The notes: generated from the letters alone by a model not told the origin. Shown: positions 8,330 to 16,650, counted from the stretch's first letter. The stretch is 64,000 nt of DNA from CAWHXG01 sp963833235 (GCA_963833235.1 CAWHXG010000002.1:62001-126000); one strand, 5' to 3'. Translations and numbers: made by a program.

Positions 8330-9394
8330 ATGACCGAGACCAGCGACGCCACCGCCGCACCGGCCGGCGCGACCCAGTTCACGCCGCGGGTCTTCTCGGG
8401 CATCCAGCCCACGAACCACCTGCAGCTGGGCAATTACCTCGGAGCGGTGAAGCGCTTCGTCGAGATGCAGAACAGCGGGATCCAGACGCTCTACTGCATC
8501 GTCGACCTGCATGCGATCACCACCTGGCAGGACCCGGCGGACCTCGCGCACGCAACGCGCGAGCTGGCGGCGGGCTACATCGCCGCCGGCCTCGATCCGG
8601 CGCGCTCCATCCTCTTCAACCAGAGTCAGGTTGGCGAGCATGCGCAGCTGGCCTGGGTGTTCTCCTGCGTGGCGCGCATGGGCTGGCTCGGCCGCATGAC
8701 GCAGTTCAAGGACAAGGCCGGCAAGAACCGGGAGGCGGCGTCGGTCGGCCTCTTCACCTACCCGGCGCTGATGGCGGCCGACATCCTGCTCTACCACACC
8801 ACCCATGTGCCGGTGGGCGAGGACCAGAAGCAGCATCTTGAGCTGACGCGCGACATCGCCGCGAAGTTCAACGCCGATTTCGGCAGGGACTTCTTCCCGA
8901 TGACCGAACCGGTGATCGAGGGCGTGGCCACGCGGGTGATGTCCCTGCGCGACGGCAGCAAGAAGATGTCGAAGTCGGACCCGTCCGACATGAGCCGTAT
9001 CAACCTGACCGACGATGCCGACACGATCGCCCAGAAGTTCCGCAAGGCGCGGACCGATCCGGCGCCGCTGCCTCGCGAGGCAGAGGGACTGAAGGACCGG
9101 CCCGAGGCGCGCAACCTGGTGAACATCTACGCGGCCCTCTCCGAGCAGAGTTTCGAGGCAGCGCTGGCCGAGGTGGGCGGCCTCGACTTCGCCACGTTCA
9201 AGCCCAGGCTCGCCGAGCTGGCCGTAAGCGTGCTTGCGCCCATATCCGCGGATATGAAACGGCTTATGGCCGATCCAGGCGGGATCGACCAAATCCTCGC
9301 CGACGGTGCCGACCGCGCGCGCGAGATCGCCGTCCCGATCCTCGACGAGACGTTGCGCATCACCGGGATGGTTCGCGGCAAGCGGCAAAGCTGA
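8330..9394 (+). CDS. trpS: Tryptophanyl-tRNA synthetase
   Basis: A 354-residue class I aminoacyl-tRNA synthetase. The HIGH-equivalent is PTNHLQLGNYLG near residue 26 and the KMSKS loop is KKMSKSD near residue 210. The substrate pocket region VDLHAIT and the GEDQKQHLELTRDIA helix are typical of TrpRS. It charges tRNA-Trp in the cytosol. The start follows a short unstructured N-terminus (MTETSDATAAPAG). Near residue 304 the coding sequence (positions 9241-9256) contains the same perfect 16-bp palindrome that anchors the array immediately downstream, encoding PISADM. Confidence 0.96.
   Translation: MTETSDATAAPAGATQFTPRVFSGIQPTNHLQLGNYLGAVKRFVEMQNSGIQTLYCIVDLHAITTWQDPADLAHATRELAAGYIAAGLDPARSILFNQSQVGEHAQLAWVFSCVARMGWLGRMTQFKDKAGKNREAASVGLFTYPALMAADILLYHTTHVPVGEDQKQHLELTRDIAAKFNADFGRDFFPMTEPVIEGVATRVMSLRDGSKKMSKSDPSDMSRINLTDDADTIAQKFRKARTDPAPLPREAEGLKDRPEARNLVNIYAALSEQSFEAALAEVGGLDFATFKPRLAELAVSVLAPISADMKRLMADPGGIDQILADGADRAREIAVPILDETLRITGMVRGKRQS
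9241..9256. repeat. Perfect 16-bp palindrome inside trpS (CATATCCGCGGATATG)
   Basis: This 16-mer is its own reverse complement and lies in frame within trpS. The flanking similarity to the first downstream array copy extends to about 31 bases: AGCGTGC before and GATATGA..CGG after are shared. Related TrpRS proteins tend to have a similar peptide here (SPI..EM.RLM, from memory), so the coding copy is more likely the ancestor than an insertion. Confidence 0.85.
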
Positions 9395-9619
9395 CCCGTC
9401 GCGTCGTCGCAGGAACATCAGCGTGCCAGCCCCCATATCCGCGGATATGACGCGGGGCTCACCCGTCGCGCCGTCGCGGGAGCATCATCGTGCTCACCCC
9501 CATATCCGCGGATATGAAACTGGACTGACCCGTCGCGCCGCCCCGGGAACATCGGTATGCTCTCCCCCATATCCGCGGATATGACGCGGAGCCGACCCGT
9601 CGCGCCGCAGCTGGAACAT
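9394..9619. repeat. 67-bp tandem array, 3 full copies plus a partial fourth, each with a 16-bp palindrome
   Basis: The unit start ACCCGTCGCG occurs at 9394, 9461, 9528 and 9595, exactly 67 bases apart. The palindrome CATATCCGCGGATATG sits in each full copy at 9434-9449, 9501-9516 and 9568-9583. The fourth copy stops after about 25 bases (GGAACAT). Copies differ at scattered positions, so the array is not brand-new. It begins at the last base of the trpS stop codon and fills most of the gap to the DedA gene at 9696. It lacks the U-tract of a terminator and the spacer diversity of CRISPR. Each copy could form a cruciform or bind a dimeric protein; this is inference. Confidence 0.92.
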
Positions 9620-9695
9620 TGAGGGCGGCTCGCCGTTTGTCGCGGAACGACCCGGAGCATTGTGCTCGCGCGGCCGAAGATCGGGATCCGCGCCC

Positions 9696-10307
9696 ATGTT
9701 CGAGTTCATCACAGGTCTCATCGCCGCCATCGGTAGTTTCGGCGTGGCGATCCTGATGTTCCTGGAGAACGTCTTTCCGCCCATCCCCTCCGAGCTCATC
9801 ATGCCGCTCGCGGGCTTCGAGGCCGCGAAGGGAACGCTCAGCCTCTGGGGGGTACTTGTCGGCGGGATCGCCGGGTCGCTTGCCGGCGCCGCGCTCTGGT
9901 ACTGGATCGGGGCGCAACTGGGCGCCGAACGACTGCGGGACTTCTCGCGCCGGCATGGCCGCTGGCTCACGCTTGGGCCAGAGGACATCGACCGCGCGGC
10001 GGGGTGGTTCGACCGCCACGGCGCCATGGCCGTCCTTGTCGGGCGCCTTATCCCGACCGTTCGCACGTTCGTCTCGGTGCCTGCGGGCGTGGCCGGCATG
10101 CCCTTCGGGCGCTTTTTGCTATACTCGCTGGCCGGTACCGCAATCTGGACGACACTTCTGGCGCTCGCCGGGTACTGGCTTCGGTCGCGCTATGGCCTCG
10201 TTGCCGGGTGGCTCGACCCGGTGACCACGGTGATCGTGATCGGCCTGATCGGCGGCTATCTCTACCGGGTGGTCACCTTCCGCACCAAGCCGCAGCAGGG
10301 CGTCTAG
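9696..10307 (+). CDS. DedA family membrane protein
   Basis: 203 residues with four to five hydrophobic segments. The DedA/SNARE-associated (VTT) signature is clear: FLENVFPPIPSELIMPLAGF near residues 25-44 and GRLIPTVRTFVSVPAGVAGM near 117-136. These contain the conserved Glu and Arg thought to matter for ion or lipid translocation. Members act as undecaprenyl-phosphate or phosphatidylethanolamine flippases or support membrane homeostasis; the substrate here cannot be told from sequence. The ATG at 9696 gives the standard DedA N-terminus. The 67-bp array occupies its upstream region, so its promoter may lie in or near the array. Confidence 0.9.
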   Translation: MFEFITGLIAAIGSFGVAILMFLENVFPPIPSELIMPLAGFEAAKGTLSLWGVLVGGIAGSLAGAALWYWIGAQLGAERLRDFSRRHGRWLTLGPEDIDRAAGWFDRHGAMAVLVGRLIPTVRTFVSVPAGVAGMPFGRFLLYSLAGTAIWTTLLALAGYWLRSRYGLVAGWLDPVTTVIVIGLIGGYLYRVVTFRTKPQQGV

Positions 10308-10325
10308 CACGCACACCGGGCAGGC

Positions 10326-10706
10326 TCATGCCGCTGGCAGGATGCGCCCCAGATTTCGCCCCGCCACCAGATGCACGTGCATGTGCGGCACCTCCTGCAC
10401 GCCGGCACGGCCGCCGTTCGAGATGAGGCGAAAGCCCTCGCCGCCCTTGCCGGGCTGCACGCCGATCTCGGCGCAGAGACGCCCCACGACGCGGGTGAAA
10501 TCCACGATCTCCGCCTCCGAGGCCTCCAGCGCAAATTCGTCGTAGCTTGCATAGGCGCCCTTGGGGATGATCAGGATATGCTCCGGTGCCTGGGGGCGGA
10601 CGTCGCGGAATGCCAGGGTGTGCTCGGTCTCGGCGACCGTGTCGCTGGGGATCTCGCCGCGCAGGATCTTCGCGAAGATGTTCTGATCGTCGTAGGGATA
10701 GGCCAT
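10326..10706 (-). CDS. HIT family nucleotide hydrolase (HinT-like)
   Basis: 126 residues, the usual length of a single histidine-triad domain. The active-site motif HMHVHLV is near residue 108, preceded by the conserved NGGRAGVQEVPH; the N-terminus NIFAKILRGEIPSD is the standard HinT opening. Such enzymes hydrolyse nucleoside phosphoramidates and acyl-adenylates in the cytosol. It is convergent with the DedA gene (18-base gap) and lies just after the adenosine kinase gene on the same strand (65-base gap). Confidence 0.93.
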   Translation of the reverse strand: MAYPYDDQNIFAKILRGEIPSDTVAETEHTLAFRDVRPQAPEHILIIPKGAYASYDEFALEASEAEIVDFTRVVGRLCAEIGVQPGKGGEGFRLISNGGRAGVQEVPHMHVHLVAGRNLGRILPAA

Positions 10707-10771
10707 GTCGGGTCCTCTCGGGGGCGCTAGGTGCGATCTCGGCCCGCCGGGCGCGGGCTGTCAAGGCGGGT

Positions 10772-11764
10772 TCAGGCAAGGCCCGCGGCGGCGAACACCT
10801 CCGGCAGCGGCGTCTCGGGCCGGGCGCCCACGTGGCCGATCACCTCTGCCGCCGCCGCCACGCCCATGCGCGCGCAGATCTCCAGCGGCAGATCGCGGCC
10901 GTAGCCGAAGAGGAAGCCGGCCGCGAACTGGTCTCCCGCGCCGGTCGCGTCCACCGGGACCACACGGCGGACCGGCGCTTCGGATCGCGATCCGTCCGGG
11001 GCGACTACGATCACCGGTTCGCCGGACCGGGTGCAGACCGCGACGCATCCATGCCCCGCCGCCCGGCCTGCCGCCTCTACCGGATCGCCGCCATAGAGCG
11101 CCGACCATTCCTCGGCATTGCCGATGACGAAGTCCATCTCGGTCTCCACGAGGGCCCGGAAGTCCTGCAGATGCCGCTCCACGCAGAACGGATCGCTCAG
11201 CGCGATGCCGGCGCGGCCGCCCCCCGCCCGGCACGCCGCCGCCGCCGCGTGGAAGGCCTCCTTGCCGACATCGCGATCGAAGAGGTACCCCTCGAGGAAA
11301 AGCAGCGCCGCGTTGCCCACGGCCTCGCGCGGCACGTCCTTCGGCGAGATCTCGGCCGAGATGCCGAGATAGGTGTTCATCGAGCGTTCCCCGTCGGGCG
11401 AGACGAAGATCATGCTGCGCGAGGTCGGCAGCCCTGCCCCGGCGATCGGCGGGTTCAGGAAGGCCGTGCCGCCAGCCTCCATCGCGGCGGCGTAGAAGCG
11501 GCCCAGCCCGTCGTCCCTGACCCGGCCGATGAAGCCGGTGACGACGCCCAACTGCCCAAGGCCCGCCAGCGTGTTGGCGACGGAGCCGCCGGCCGCCTGC
11601 ACCCGCCCCTCCATCGCGCCATAAAGCACTTCCGCCCGCTCGCGTTCCACGAGCTGCATGATGCCCTTCGAGATGCCCATGTTGTCCAGAAAGCTGTCGT
11701 CTGCCTGGGTCAGCACGTCGACGATGGCGTTGCCGATGCCGACAACCTGGTAACTTTTGCTCAT
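10772..11764 (-). CDS. PfkB-family carbohydrate kinase, probable adenosine kinase
   Basis: 330 residues. PfkB signature 1 is represented by the AAGGSVANTLAGLGQLG region near residue 56, and signature 2 is DATGAGDQFAAGFLFG near 283, which holds the catalytic Asp and anion hole. GNAIVDVL at the N-terminus and the NPPIAGAGLPTSRSMIFV lid region fit the adenosine kinase branch (phosphorylation of adenosine to AMP). A ribokinase-type substrate cannot be excluded. Its ATG overlaps the nth stop codon (ATGA), so the two are probably co-translated although the functions are unrelated. Confidence 0.87.
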   Translation of the reverse strand: MSKSYQVVGIGNAIVDVLTQADDSFLDNMGISKGIMQLVERERAEVLYGAMEGRVQAAGGSVANTLAGLGQLGVVTGFIGRVRDDGLGRFYAAAMEAGGTAFLNPPIAGAGLPTSRSMIFVSPDGERSMNTYLGISAEISPKDVPREAVGNAALLFLEGYLFDRDVGKEAFHAAAAACRAGGGRAGIALSDPFCVERHLQDFRALVETEMDFVIGNAEEWSALYGGDPVEAAGRAAGHGCVAVCTRSGEPVIVVAPDGSRSEAPVRRVVPVDATGAGDQFAAGFLFGYGRDLPLEICARMGVAAAAEVIGHVGARPETPLPEVFAAAGLA

Positions 11765-12552
11765 TCGCTGGGTCCTTCGGGTCCGGTCTCGGGTCCTGTG
11801 GCGCCGGCGGGCTTGTCCGGCCATCCACACAGATCGGCGATCAGACAGGCCCGGCAGGCGGGCTTGCGCGCCTTGCAGGTATAGCGTCCGTGCAGGATGA
11901 GCCAGTGGTGCGCATGGCCCTGATACTCTGCCGGCACCTGATCCTCGATGGCCCGCTCCACGGCCACGACGTCGCGACCGGGTGCTATGCCGGTGCGGTT
12001 GGAGACGCGGAAAATATGCGTGTCGACCGCCTGCGCGGGGTGGCCCCACCACATGTTCAGCACCACGTTCGCGGTCTTGCGACCCACCCCGGGCAGCGCC
12101 TGCAGTGCGGCGCGCGAGGACGGAACGATGCCGCCATGCTCCTCGACAAGGATGCGGCTCAGCTTCATCACATTGCGGGCCTTGTTGCGATAGAGCCCGA
12201 TGGAGCGGATGTGCTCGGTCAGCCCCTCCTCGCCCAGAGCCAGCATCGCCTCTGGCGTATCGACCCTGGCAAAGAGCGGCCCGGTGGCCCTGTTCACCCC
12301 GGCATCGGTGGCCTGCGCCGAAAGGGCCACGGCGACCAGCAGGGTGAACGCGTTCAGATGATCGAGCTCGCCCTTCGGCTCGGGATCGGCGGCGGCGAAG
12401 CGGGCGAAGGCGACGCGGATGGTGGCATAGGGAAGCTGGGCGGCCGCGGGTTCGGCCTTTGCGGATTTCGGCGTGGGCCGGCTGCGGGACGCCGCCGGTT
12501 GCGCAGCTTCCGGGTCGCGGGGGGATGGCTGGGGCGCTACACTCTTTTGCAT
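11761..12552 (-). CDS. nth: Endonuclease III (DNA glycosylase/AP lyase)
   Basis: 263 residues. The helix-hairpin-helix LPGVGRKTANVVLNMW holds the catalytic Lys, VDTHIFRVSNRTG holds the catalytic Asp, and the C-terminal cluster loop has the spacing C-X6-C-X2-C-X5-C for a [4Fe-4S] cluster. It removes oxidised pyrimidines and nicks abasic sites. The first 45 or so residues are an Ala/Pro/Lys-rich extension before the usual LPYATIRVAFARF. The start is uncertain: the ATG at 12552 lacks a good ribosome site, whereas a GTG at 12564 has GAGGG five bases upstream. Either choice overlaps the start of the divergent ada-like gene. Confidence 0.92.
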   Translation of the reverse strand: MQKSVAPQPSPRDPEAAQPAASRSRPTPKSAKAEPAAAQLPYATIRVAFARFAAADPEPKGELDHLNAFTLLVAVALSAQATDAGVNRATGPLFARVDTPEAMLALGEEGLTEHIRSIGLYRNKARNVMKLSRILVEEHGGIVPSSRAALQALPGVGRKTANVVLNMWWGHPAQAVDTHIFRVSNRTGIAPGRDVVAVERAIEDQVPAEYQGHAHHWLILHGRYTCKARKPACRACLIADLCGWPDKPAGATGPETGPEGPSE

Positions 12553-13510
12553 GTCAGACGTCACACCCACCCTCATAGCTCTGCCCGGCGCCGCCGCTGC
12601 GGAGGCCCCGCCGGACCCCTCGGGCGCCTACCATTACGGCGTCGTCGCCCGTGCCATCGCCGCCATCGATACGGCGCACGGGCGAACGGGCGGCATGCCC
12701 CTGCCGCTGGACCGGCTTTCTGCCGAACTTGGCATGTCGCCCGCGCATTTCCAGCGGCTCTTCTCCCAATGGGCCGGCGTCTCGCCGAAGCGGTATCAGC
12801 AATACCTGACGCTCGACCATGCCAAAAGCCTGCTGGCGGAGCGCGCGACCACCCTGGAGGCGGCACATGGGGCGGGCCTTTCGGGCACCGGGCGGCTGCA
12901 CGACCTTTTCCTGCGGTGGGAGGCGATGCGCCCCGGCGACTACGCCAGACGGGGGCGAGGCCTGACCATCCGTCACGGCACTGCGCAGACGCCCTTCGGC
13001 CCGGCCATCGCGATGGCCACCGAGCATGGTCTCTGCGCCATGGCCTTCGCCGCCGATCACGGCGCGGAAGCGGCGCTGGCCGACCTCAGGGCCCGGTGGC
13101 CGGCCGCGGATTACCGAGCCGACGACGACGCCATCGCACCGCTCGTGGCGCAGGCCTTCGCCAAGGGCCCGACCCGCCTGCACCTGATGGGCGCCCCCTT
13201 CCAGATCAAGGTCTGGGAGGCCCTGCTGCACATCCCCGAAGGCCGCGTCTGCACCTATACCGATCTCGCCGCCGCCATCGGCGCCCCGCGCGCCACCCGC
13301 GCGGTCGGCACCGCGGTCGGACGCAACCCGGTCTCGTGGCTGATCCCCTGCCACAGGGCGCTGCGCAAGTCCGGCGGGCTGGGCGGCTACCACTGGGGGC
13401 TGACCGTGAAGCGCGCGATGCTGGGCTGGGAGGCGGCGCGCGCCGATGCCGCAGCAAATGACGCAGAGAGTGACGCAACGAGAGCGGTCGCACAGACGCC
13501 AATGCCGTAA
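12551..13510 (+). CDS. Ada-like AraC domain / O6-alkylguanine-DNA alkyltransferase
   Basis: 319 residues. The N-terminal part is an AraC-type helix-turn-helix (LDRLSAELGMSPAHFQRLFSQWAGVSPKRYQQYL, seen near residues 56-90). The C-terminal part is the MGMT domain with the alkyl-acceptor motif IPCHR (Cys near residue 266) and the following GGLGGYHWG. It removes alkyl groups from guanine and may activate its own transcription. The Zn-binding AdaA domain of E. coli Ada is missing, so it cannot sense methyl-phosphotriesters that way. The ATG overlaps the nth start codon by two bases on the opposite strand. No strong ribosome site is seen, so a leaderless message is possible. Confidence 0.9.
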   Translation: MSDVTPTLIALPGAAAAEAPPDPSGAYHYGVVARAIAAIDTAHGRTGGMPLPLDRLSAELGMSPAHFQRLFSQWAGVSPKRYQQYLTLDHAKSLLAERATTLEAAHGAGLSGTGRLHDLFLRWEAMRPGDYARRGRGLTIRHGTAQTPFGPAIAMATEHGLCAMAFAADHGAEAALADLRARWPAADYRADDDAIAPLVAQAFAKGPTRLHLMGAPFQIKVWEALLHIPEGRVCTYTDLAAAIGAPRATRAVGTAVGRNPVSWLIPCHRALRKSGGLGGYHWGLTVKRAMLGWEAARADAAANDAESDATRAVAQTPMP

Positions 13511-13574
13511 AGATCATTTTCAAGGCAGGCGGAAAACGGCATACTGCGGCAAACGACAACAATGAGGCCGAGTC

Positions 13575-14231
13575 ATGAACGTCACGACCCCCACCATTGC
13601 CCTGACCCTGTGCACCGCGCTACTGGCGGGCTGCGCTACGGGGCCGAACCTGGGCACCGTCACCTCGCCCGAGAACCGCAACCGGACCACCGGCGCCGTC
13701 GTCGGCGGCCTGGCCGGGGCCGTGGCGGGCAACCAGCTGGGCGACAGCCGACGCACCACCGCGGCGTCCGCGGCCGCGGGCGCGGTCGTCGGCGGCCTCA
13801 TCGGCGCGCAACTGGACCGTCAGGCTGCAGAGCTGCGCCGCGATCTGGACGACAGCATCACCGTCACCAACACCGGCGACCGGCTGCTGGTGAACTTCCC
13901 GCAGGATATCCTTTTCGCTACCGACAGCGCCAGCGTCGCTCCCAGCCAGCGCAACGAGCTTCGGGCGCTGGCAAGCAACCTGCAGAGCTATCCCGACACG
14001 CGCGTGCAGGTGATCGGCCATACCGACAACACAGGCAGCGCGAACTACAACTTCGATCTGTCCGCCCGCCGGGCGGGTGCCGTCACCTCGGTGCTGGTGG
14101 GCAGCGGCGTTTCAGGCAACCGGGTCACGGCCACGGGGCGCGGCGAGGATGCGCCGGTGGCGTCCAACCTCACGCCCGAGGGGCGCGCGCAGAACCGCCG
14201 GGTCGAGGTGGTGATCAGACCCATAACCTGA
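13575..14231 (+). CDS. OmpA-family lipoprotein with glycine-zipper segment
   Basis: 218 residues. A lipoprotein signal peptide ends in LLAGC (Cys near residue 20). Next comes a glycine-zipper region with two hydrophobic Gly/Ala stretches (AVVGGLAGAVAGNQLG and AAAGAVVGGLIGAQL). The C-terminal OmpA domain (residues ~95-215) carries the peptidoglycan-binding pattern: ILFATDSASV, VQVIGHTDNTGSANYNFDLS and NRRVEVVI. It probably sits in the outer membrane with the OmpA domain in the periplasm, like E. coli YiaD. It stands alone, 64 bases after the ada-like gene. Confidence 0.9.
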   Translation: MNVTTPTIALTLCTALLAGCATGPNLGTVTSPENRNRTTGAVVGGLAGAVAGNQLGDSRRTTAASAAAGAVVGGLIGAQLDRQAAELRRDLDDSITVTNTGDRLLVNFPQDILFATDSASVAPSQRNELRALASNLQSYPDTRVQVIGHTDNTGSANYNFDLSARRAGAVTSVLVGSGVSGNRVTATGRGEDAPVASNLTPEGRAQNRRVEVVIRPIT

Positions 14232-14252
14232 TCGCCCCGCGGCCGGCCATGG

Positions 14253-14280
14253 GGCGCCCCGCGCTGGTGCGGGGGGCGCC
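14253..14280 (+). terminator. GC hairpin after the OmpA-like lipoprotein gene
   Basis: The arms GGCGCCCC (14253-14260) and GGGGCGCC (14273-14280) pair perfectly eight for eight, starting 21 bases after the stop codon. No U-run follows, so it is a weak call: a 3'-stabilising hairpin or a Rho-assisted stop is as likely as an intrinsic terminator. Confidence 0.35.
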
Positions 14281-14398
14281 GTGTCATGGCGGGGGAGTTC
14301 GGCGAGGGCTGAACCTACGGCGGCAGGTACCGCCTGCGCTCGGCCTTGCCCGGTCTGCCCCCCCACCGTAACCTGTGGCGAACCGGCGGGGTGGCTAC

Positions 14399-15175
14399 GT
14401 GACCTTTCGCAGAATCGTTCCCGAGAAACTATCGCGCTCCGTGGTGCGGCAGGTCGAGGATCTGATCCTGCGCGGGATCCTGCGCCCCGGCGAACGCCTG
14501 CCATCCGAGCGCGATCTTGCAGAGCGGCTTGGCGTGTCGCGCCCTTCCCTGCGCGAGGCGGTCTTCGACCTGCAGCGGCGCGGGCTGCTGGAAAGCCGGG
14601 CCGGCGCCGGCGTCTTCGTGGCCGAGGTGCTTGGCTCCGCCTTCTCGCCGGCGCTGGTGGCGCTTTTCGCCGCCCACGACAGCGCGGTCGACGATTACAT
14701 CGCCTTCCGCCGGGACCTCGAGGGGCTGGCCGCGGAACGCGCCGCGCAGACCGGTTCAGATACCGATCTTGCGGTCGTCGATACGGTGTTCGCCCGTATG
14801 GAAGAGGCGCACGGCAAGCGCGACGCGGTCGACGAGGCAAGGCTGGATGCCGAGTTCCATCTCTCGATCATCGAGGCCAGCCATAACGTTATCATGCTGC
14901 ACATGATGCGCTCGATGTTCGATCTGCTGCGGCAGGGAGTGTTCTACAACCGGCAGGTCATGTTCCAGCAGCGCCTGACGCGCGAGGCGTTGCTGCAGCA
15001 ACATCGCGACATCAACGCCGCCTTGCAGGCCCGCAACGCCGGCGAGGCCCGGGCGGCGGTGGAGGCGCATCTGGATTACGTGCGCGGCTGCCTGGGCGAT
15101 CAGCGGCGGGCGACCCGGAACGAGGCGGTGGCCCGGCAGCGGCTGGATCACGAAAGCCTGCGCCGCGGGCCCTGA
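14399..15175 (+). CDS. GntR/FadR-type transcriptional regulator with FCD domain
   Basis: 258 residues. The winged helix-turn-helix is clear (LSRSVVRQVEDLILRGILRP, then GERLPSERDLAERLGVSRPS and LREAVFDLQRRGLL, residues ~10-70). An all-helical FCD effector domain follows (DYIAFRRDLEGLAAERAA, DAEFHLSIIEASHN, QHRDINAALQARNAGEARAA) with the metal-binding D/H pattern. Relatives are PdhR, LldR and GlcC, which sense small carboxylates. The GTG at 14399 gives the standard N-terminus TFRRIVPEKLS; an upstream GTG at 14375 is in frame but adds only a Gly/Arg-rich tail. No obvious target operon adjoins it. Its TGA abuts the convergent MOSC stop in TGATCA. Confidence 0.88.
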   Translation: MTFRRIVPEKLSRSVVRQVEDLILRGILRPGERLPSERDLAERLGVSRPSLREAVFDLQRRGLLESRAGAGVFVAEVLGSAFSPALVALFAAHDSAVDDYIAFRRDLEGLAAERAAQTGSDTDLAVVDTVFARMEEAHGKRDAVDEARLDAEFHLSIIEASHNVIMLHMMRSMFDLLRQGVFYNRQVMFQQRLTREALLQQHRDINAALQARNAGEARAAVEAHLDYVRGCLGDQRRATRNEAVARQRLDHESLRRGP

Positions 15176-15796
15176 TCACGCCGAAAGCGACGTCGCCGGC
15201 CGCCTGGCGTCGAGACCGGCCCATGCCGGCTGGTCCGGGATGTGCAGGCGCAGGCTTTCGCCGAGGGCGATCCGCCCGGGGCGCTGCACCCATGCGGTGA
15301 CCCCGCGCCGCCCTTCGGCCGCGGCCTTGAACCTGCCGCCTATGCCCGATTGCCCGAGGGCCGCGTCGATGACCGGGGCCGGCAGATGGCAAGGGCGGTT
15401 CTCCATGTCGATCACGAGGGTCACGCAGTCCTTGCCCTGCAGCCGCGCGCCGGGTGGCACGTGGCTGAAGTCGAGAATGCCGCTCAAGGCAAGGCTGGCG
15501 CCGATCCAGGCCGGTTCCAACCGCGGGAGGCCCATCGCGGCGGCGATCGCGGCGAGATCCTCGGTGGAGACGATGGAAAGCTGGCGGACGTTGCGGATCT
15601 CGGTGCCCTTGGGGTGCTGGGCCACGGTTCGGCTGCAGGCGGGCATCGTCTCGCCGCCATGGTCGTCACCTGCGATGCCGGCATAGGTCAGCACCAGTGC
15701 CTCGGCCGCCTGCGGGGCCAGGGCTTCTCGGCGGCTGGGCAGGCATCCCAGCCAATCGATCGTGGCATGGAATTCGGTGGGGAGCAGTGAGGGCAT
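15176..15796 (-). CDS. MOSC domain-containing protein
   Basis: 206 residues with a MOSC (molybdenum cofactor sulfurase C-terminal) domain: AGIAGDDHGGETMPACSRTVAQHPKGTEI near residues 37-65, which includes the expected Cys, then NVRQLSIVS and IGASLALSGIL. MOSC proteins are predicted to carry sulfur or bind molybdenum cofactor; the role of this stand-alone member is unknown. Of two in-frame ATGs the one at 15796 has GGAGA six bases upstream, whereas the one at 15802 would have no spacing. It is convergent with the GntR regulator. Confidence 0.82.
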   Translation of the reverse strand: MPSLLPTEFHATIDWLGCLPSRREALAPQAAEALVLTYAGIAGDDHGGETMPACSRTVAQHPKGTEIRNVRQLSIVSTEDLAAIAAAMGLPRLEPAWIGASLALSGILDFSHVPPGARLQGKDCVTLVIDMENRPCHLPAPVIDAALGQSGIGGRFKAAAEGRRGVTAWVQRPGRIALGESLRLHIPDQPAWAGLDARRPATSLSA

Positions 15797-15846
15797 CGGC
15801 ATTCTCCGCAGCGGTGGCCGGCATGTTGCCCGCACCGCGCCGGGGG

Positions 15847-16650
15847 TCAAGCGGGTGGCGCCGACCGTTGCAACACGAGAAAGAGCCGCTGAAATGGGAA
15901 CAGCACCGTTCCGTCGGAGGCGGCGGGATACGCCTCGGCCATGGCGGCATCGTAGACCGCGAGGAAGCGCTGTGCCTCGCCGCCGTTCAGGCGAGAGAGG
16001 ATCGGCCGGGCGACGGTACTTTCGGTGAACCGTCGCACGGGGTGACCGATGCCATCGGGGGTGGGCGGCAGGATCTGATGGTAGGTGGTGCGCCAAAGGT
16101 CGAGGCGGCCCAATGGCGGCAGCAGGCGGGCATAGGCATCGGGGGCCAGGACCTCCGGCGCCCAGCCGCGCCAGTCGAACCTGTCGGGGAAAAGCTTCGC
16201 CGCGAGGCTGCGCAGGGCGGCATGGGACGGGGCGGCCTGCTGATCGGGTACCTGCATCGCCAGCACTCCGCCGTCGGGCAGGTATCCTGCAAGCCTTGGC
16301 AACAGAGCAGTGTGGTTGGGAACCCAGTTCAGCGCGGCGTTGGTAAAGATCAGGGCCGGGGGGGAAGCGGGACGCCACGAGGCGATATCGGCGGCTAGGA
16401 CGGTATCATAGCTTGTGGTTCGGGCCGCCGCCTCGAGCATCGCGGGCGAGCTGTCGATCCCGATGCGCCGTCGGTCCGGGAATCGCGCCGCGAGGACAGG
16501 CCCCGCCGCGCCCGCGCCGCACCCCAGATCGACCACCGCGCCCGGTGGCAAATCCGCCGGCACCTGGGCCAGCAGATCCACGGCCGGGCGCAAGCGAAAG
16601 CCCCGGAACCGTCCATAGGCTCCGGGGCTCCAATCCTTTTCCGCCGTCAT
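15847..16650 (-). CDS. tam: SAM-dependent methyltransferase, trans-aconitate 2-methyltransferase-like
   Basis: 267 residues. Class I methyltransferase motif I is VVDLGCGAGAAGPVLAARFP (residues ~39-58), with GIDSSPAMLEAA as the acidic end of strand 2 and ALIFTNAALNWVPNH as motif IV/Tam signature. The N-terminal DWSPGAYGRFRGFRLRPAVD is the typical Tam opening. Tam detoxifies trans-aconitate, an off-pathway inhibitor of aconitase. Substrate assignment is by family resemblance only. The gene ends 51 bases from the MOSC gene and starts 13 bases after the ftsH stop on the same strand. Confidence 0.82.
   Translation of the reverse strand: MTAEKDWSPGAYGRFRGFRLRPAVDLLAQVPADLPPGAVVDLGCGAGAAGPVLAARFPDRRRIGIDSSPAMLEAAARTTSYDTVLAADIASWRPASPPALIFTNAALNWVPNHTALLPRLAGYLPDGGVLAMQVPDQQAAPSHAALRSLAAKLFPDRFDWRGWAPEVLAPDAYARLLPPLGRLDLWRTTYHQILPPTPDGIGHPVRRFTESTVARPILSRLNGGEAQRFLAVYDAAMAEAYPAASDGTVLFPFQRLFLVLQRSAPPA

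Noticed and set aside
9394..9619. CRISPR array
   Set aside because: Units are contiguous 67-mers with no unique spacers, only a few copies, and no cas genes nearby.
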